A DNA stretch of 20,980 bases from positions 1 through 20,980 of IMG/VR virus record IMGVR_UViG_3300010883_000626. One strand, written 5' to 3'. Of the stretch, positions 19,555-20,980 are shown one piece after another. The stretch comes from a virus. The translations under genes and the position numbers were made by a program. Each line of letters opens with the position of its first letter. Within the stretch, counting starts at the first letter, position 1. The notes beneath the pieces are model-generated. The model ran no database searches and was not told the origin of the DNA. It saw nothing but the letters and a program-made list of their open reading frames with translations.

Positions 19555-20980
19555 TTAACCTCTTCGTCTAATCCTTGGACGAGGCCACATTCTTTTCCCG
19601 TAATAAACTAAATCATCATCAACATGTCGTGGCCTAAAGTTTCTTTGTGGGAACGGTGCGCCATCTACTGGTCTTTGGTTAGTCCATTTTGCAAATCTGT
19701 TAGGAGCGCCCTGCAAGCTAGCAATATCCATCGCGTTGTCCGCGCCAGTATCAGTTATTTGATTTTCATTACAAAAATCGATTAACCATTGATGTGCTTC
19801 AGCCTGTCTCATATTAGGCCAATGTTCTGCAAGACACGCGAGAATACCACACACTTGCGGAGATGCCATGCTCGTTCCTTGCATTTTACCTTTGTAATAG
19901 TTCGTATTCCTATTATCGTATATCGCTGAACTAAACTGCGCTCCAGCGGGTGTGTGCAAACTACTGTGTATTGCAGTACCAGCTGCGAATATATCAACTT
20001 GGCTTCCGCAATTGCTAAAGGTACCTTTATAATCTTCCTTATTAATTCCAATAGCACCAACTGTTATATGTGGCGCGTATCCAGCCCCGCCATACCCGTT
20101 TCCCCTATGATAATATTGTGTCGAGTATCCATAATTAGTAAGGTAAGCAGTCAAAGTATTGTTATAATCTTGGTCTGCGGAATTTACTATTTTCCAAGAC
20201 TCGTTGCCAGCAGCGCCGCACATAACTATCCCGTCGTCCATTGCATCTTGAATATCCGCCTCGAATGACACACTATAAGCTGGTACTCCGCCTGGTGAAT
20301 CGTCATCTGTGTAAAAACCTCTTGCTTGAAGTTCTGCTACCGTTAGAGCTCTTCCTGGTGAAAAGTGTGTACCTCGATATGTCACTGCAGTAATAGGACC
20401 CCAAACGCCTTGATTGTAATGTTGCTGGGAGCTATAGCTGTGATTTGATATTGTAGGATTAACCCTGCCAGTTACAGGGTTAATCGGTTTAGAATTGTGC
20501 CAAGCTCTTATATAATCCCAAAATGTGTCGCTGCCAAACCCTAGAACACCCCAGTTTGGATTGTCATTCAACGGATTCAGATTGTATATATTAGCGTCTC
20601 TAGCCCAACCTTGGGAATTACCTGCTGCAGTCCCGCCGACGTGCACACCGTGATTATTAGTTGCTTCTGCCGAGCCTGGACCTGCATAAGGAGTGTATAC
20701 GTATGAGCCAGTGCCAGCCCCAACGTTATTTTGAAACCAATTATATTGAACAACACGGGATCCTCCAGAACCGTTAGAATTTACTGAAAATTCTGGATGA
20801 CCAGGGTCTATGTGGCCATCAACAATCAGAACATCAACGTTTCTTCCAGATGCTGTTATAATTAAATTGAATGCAATATTACTGCCATCCTCTTGGATCG
20901 TTCCAGTTGTCGTTCCATACACAATACCGTAAATCATTTTGCGCAAAAAGGCCTGGTTGGTAGAATTATAATAAGCAGGC
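19555..20980 (-). CDS. Subtilisin-like (S8) serine protease domain, C-terminal part of a longer protein (5' end outside window)
   Basis: The frame stays open to the edge of the window. Codons upstream of the first possible start (TTG 20946, ATG 20937) encode Y-Y-N-S-T-N-Q-A-F with no stop, so the true N-terminus probably lies beyond 20980. Numbered from the TTG, the subtilase triad is Asp43 in L-I-V-D-G-H, His99 in N-H-G-V-H-V-G-G-T and Ser359 in G-T-S-M-A-S-P. Asn248 in G-A-A-G-N is the oxyanion-hole residue. The His-to-Ser spacing is longer than in subtilisin. The C-terminus is unusually basic (P-R-P-R-I-R-R-R-G). No signal peptide is visible. The role is unknown; virion maturation, degradation of host surface material or defence inhibition are possible. 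Confidence 0.85.
   Translation of the reverse strand, partial: PAYYNSTNQAFLRKMIYGIVYGTTTGTIQEDGSNIAFNLIITASGRNVDVLIVDGHIDPGHPEFSVNSNGSGGSRVVQYNWFQNNVGAGTGSYVYTPYAGPGSAEATNNHGVHVGGTAAGNSQGWARDANIYNLNPLNDNPNWGVLGFGSDTFWDYIRAWHNSKPINPVTGRVNPTISNHSYSSQQHYNQGVWGPITAVTYRGTHFSPGRALTVAELQARGFYTDDDSPGGVPAYSVSFEADIQDAMDDGIVMCGAAGNESWKIVNSADQDYNNTLTAYLTNYGYSTQYYHRGNGYGGAGYAPHITVGAIGINKEDYKGTFSNCGSQVDIFAAGTAIHSSLHTPAGAQFSSAIYDNRNTNYYKGKMQGTSMASPQVCGILACLAEHWPNMRQAEAHQWLIDFCNENQITDTGADNAMDIASLQGAPNRFAKWTNQRPVDGAPFPQRNFRPRHVDDDLVYYGKRMWPRPRIRRRG

Noticed and set aside
1-20980. tRNA genes, integrase, attachment sites or insertion sequences
   Set aside because: I saw no cloverleaf-like sequence with a CCA or T-arm consensus, no tyrosine or serine recombinase motifs and no terminal inverted repeats. 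This was by eye only.

Overview
This window looks like part of the genome of a marine-type T4-like myovirus (a contractile-tailed Caudoviricetes phage). The plus strand carries the T4 morphogenesis genes in T4 order: gp15 (tail sheath stabiliser), gp16 and gp17 (terminase), gp18 (sheath), gp19 (tube), gp20 (portal), a prohead-core-like protein, a small unknown protein, gp21 (protease), gp22 (scaffold) and gp23 (major capsid). The DNA is AT-rich. The host is probably an alphaproteobacterium. This is an inference from the minus-strand 5-aminolevulinate synthase (ALAS) gene, because the glycine/succinyl-CoA (Shemin) route to tetrapyrroles is mainly alphaproteobacterial. Nothing in the window identifies the host directly.

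Layout. Positions 1-1027 hold the tail end of one gene and a complete gene for a six-repeat, kelch-like protein, probably tail-associated. Positions 1047-12709 are the late structural block. It is punctuated by five T4-type late promoter sites (TATAAATA) placed about 30-55 bases before gp18, the core-like gene, gp21, gp22 and gp23. Two different hairpins at 12721-12781 separate the block from a convergent block, and each has its U-tract on the opposite strand, so each serves one direction. Positions 12788-20980 are all minus strand. In transcription order they encode a subtilisin-like protease domain (5' end outside the window), a PD-(D/E)XK nuclease, five small proteins of mostly unknown function (one with a SWIM-like zinc motif), a 58-residue protein, a DUF932 protein, ALAS, a small membrane protein, an APS-kinase-like P-loop kinase, an HxGH nucleotidyltransferase, a DsbA-like DNA-binding protein and a 59-residue protein.

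Regulation. Four near-consensus sigma-70 promoters, all with 17-base spacers, drive the minus-strand genes. They lie before the nuclease, the 89-residue protein, the 58-residue protein and the DUF932 gene. Two of them share an 18-base element that runs upstream from the -35 box. The arrangement fits early expression of metabolic and takeover genes by unmodified host RNA polymerase on one strand, followed by sigma-gp55-type late expression of virion genes on the other. The early block ends with a homologue of DsbA, which in T4 binds near late promoters.

The most interesting content is the metabolic cassette: ALAS, with all the catalytic residues I can check, next to a membrane protein, an APS kinase-like enzyme and a nucleotidyltransferase in a tightly packed run. 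Also notable are a subtilase domain inside a longer open frame, and a core-like protein that combines an EF-hand-like loop with several predicted prohead-protease cleavage sites. No tRNA, rRNA, CRISPR array, insertion sequence or integrase was recognised. No stretch longer than about 100 bases lacks a gene.
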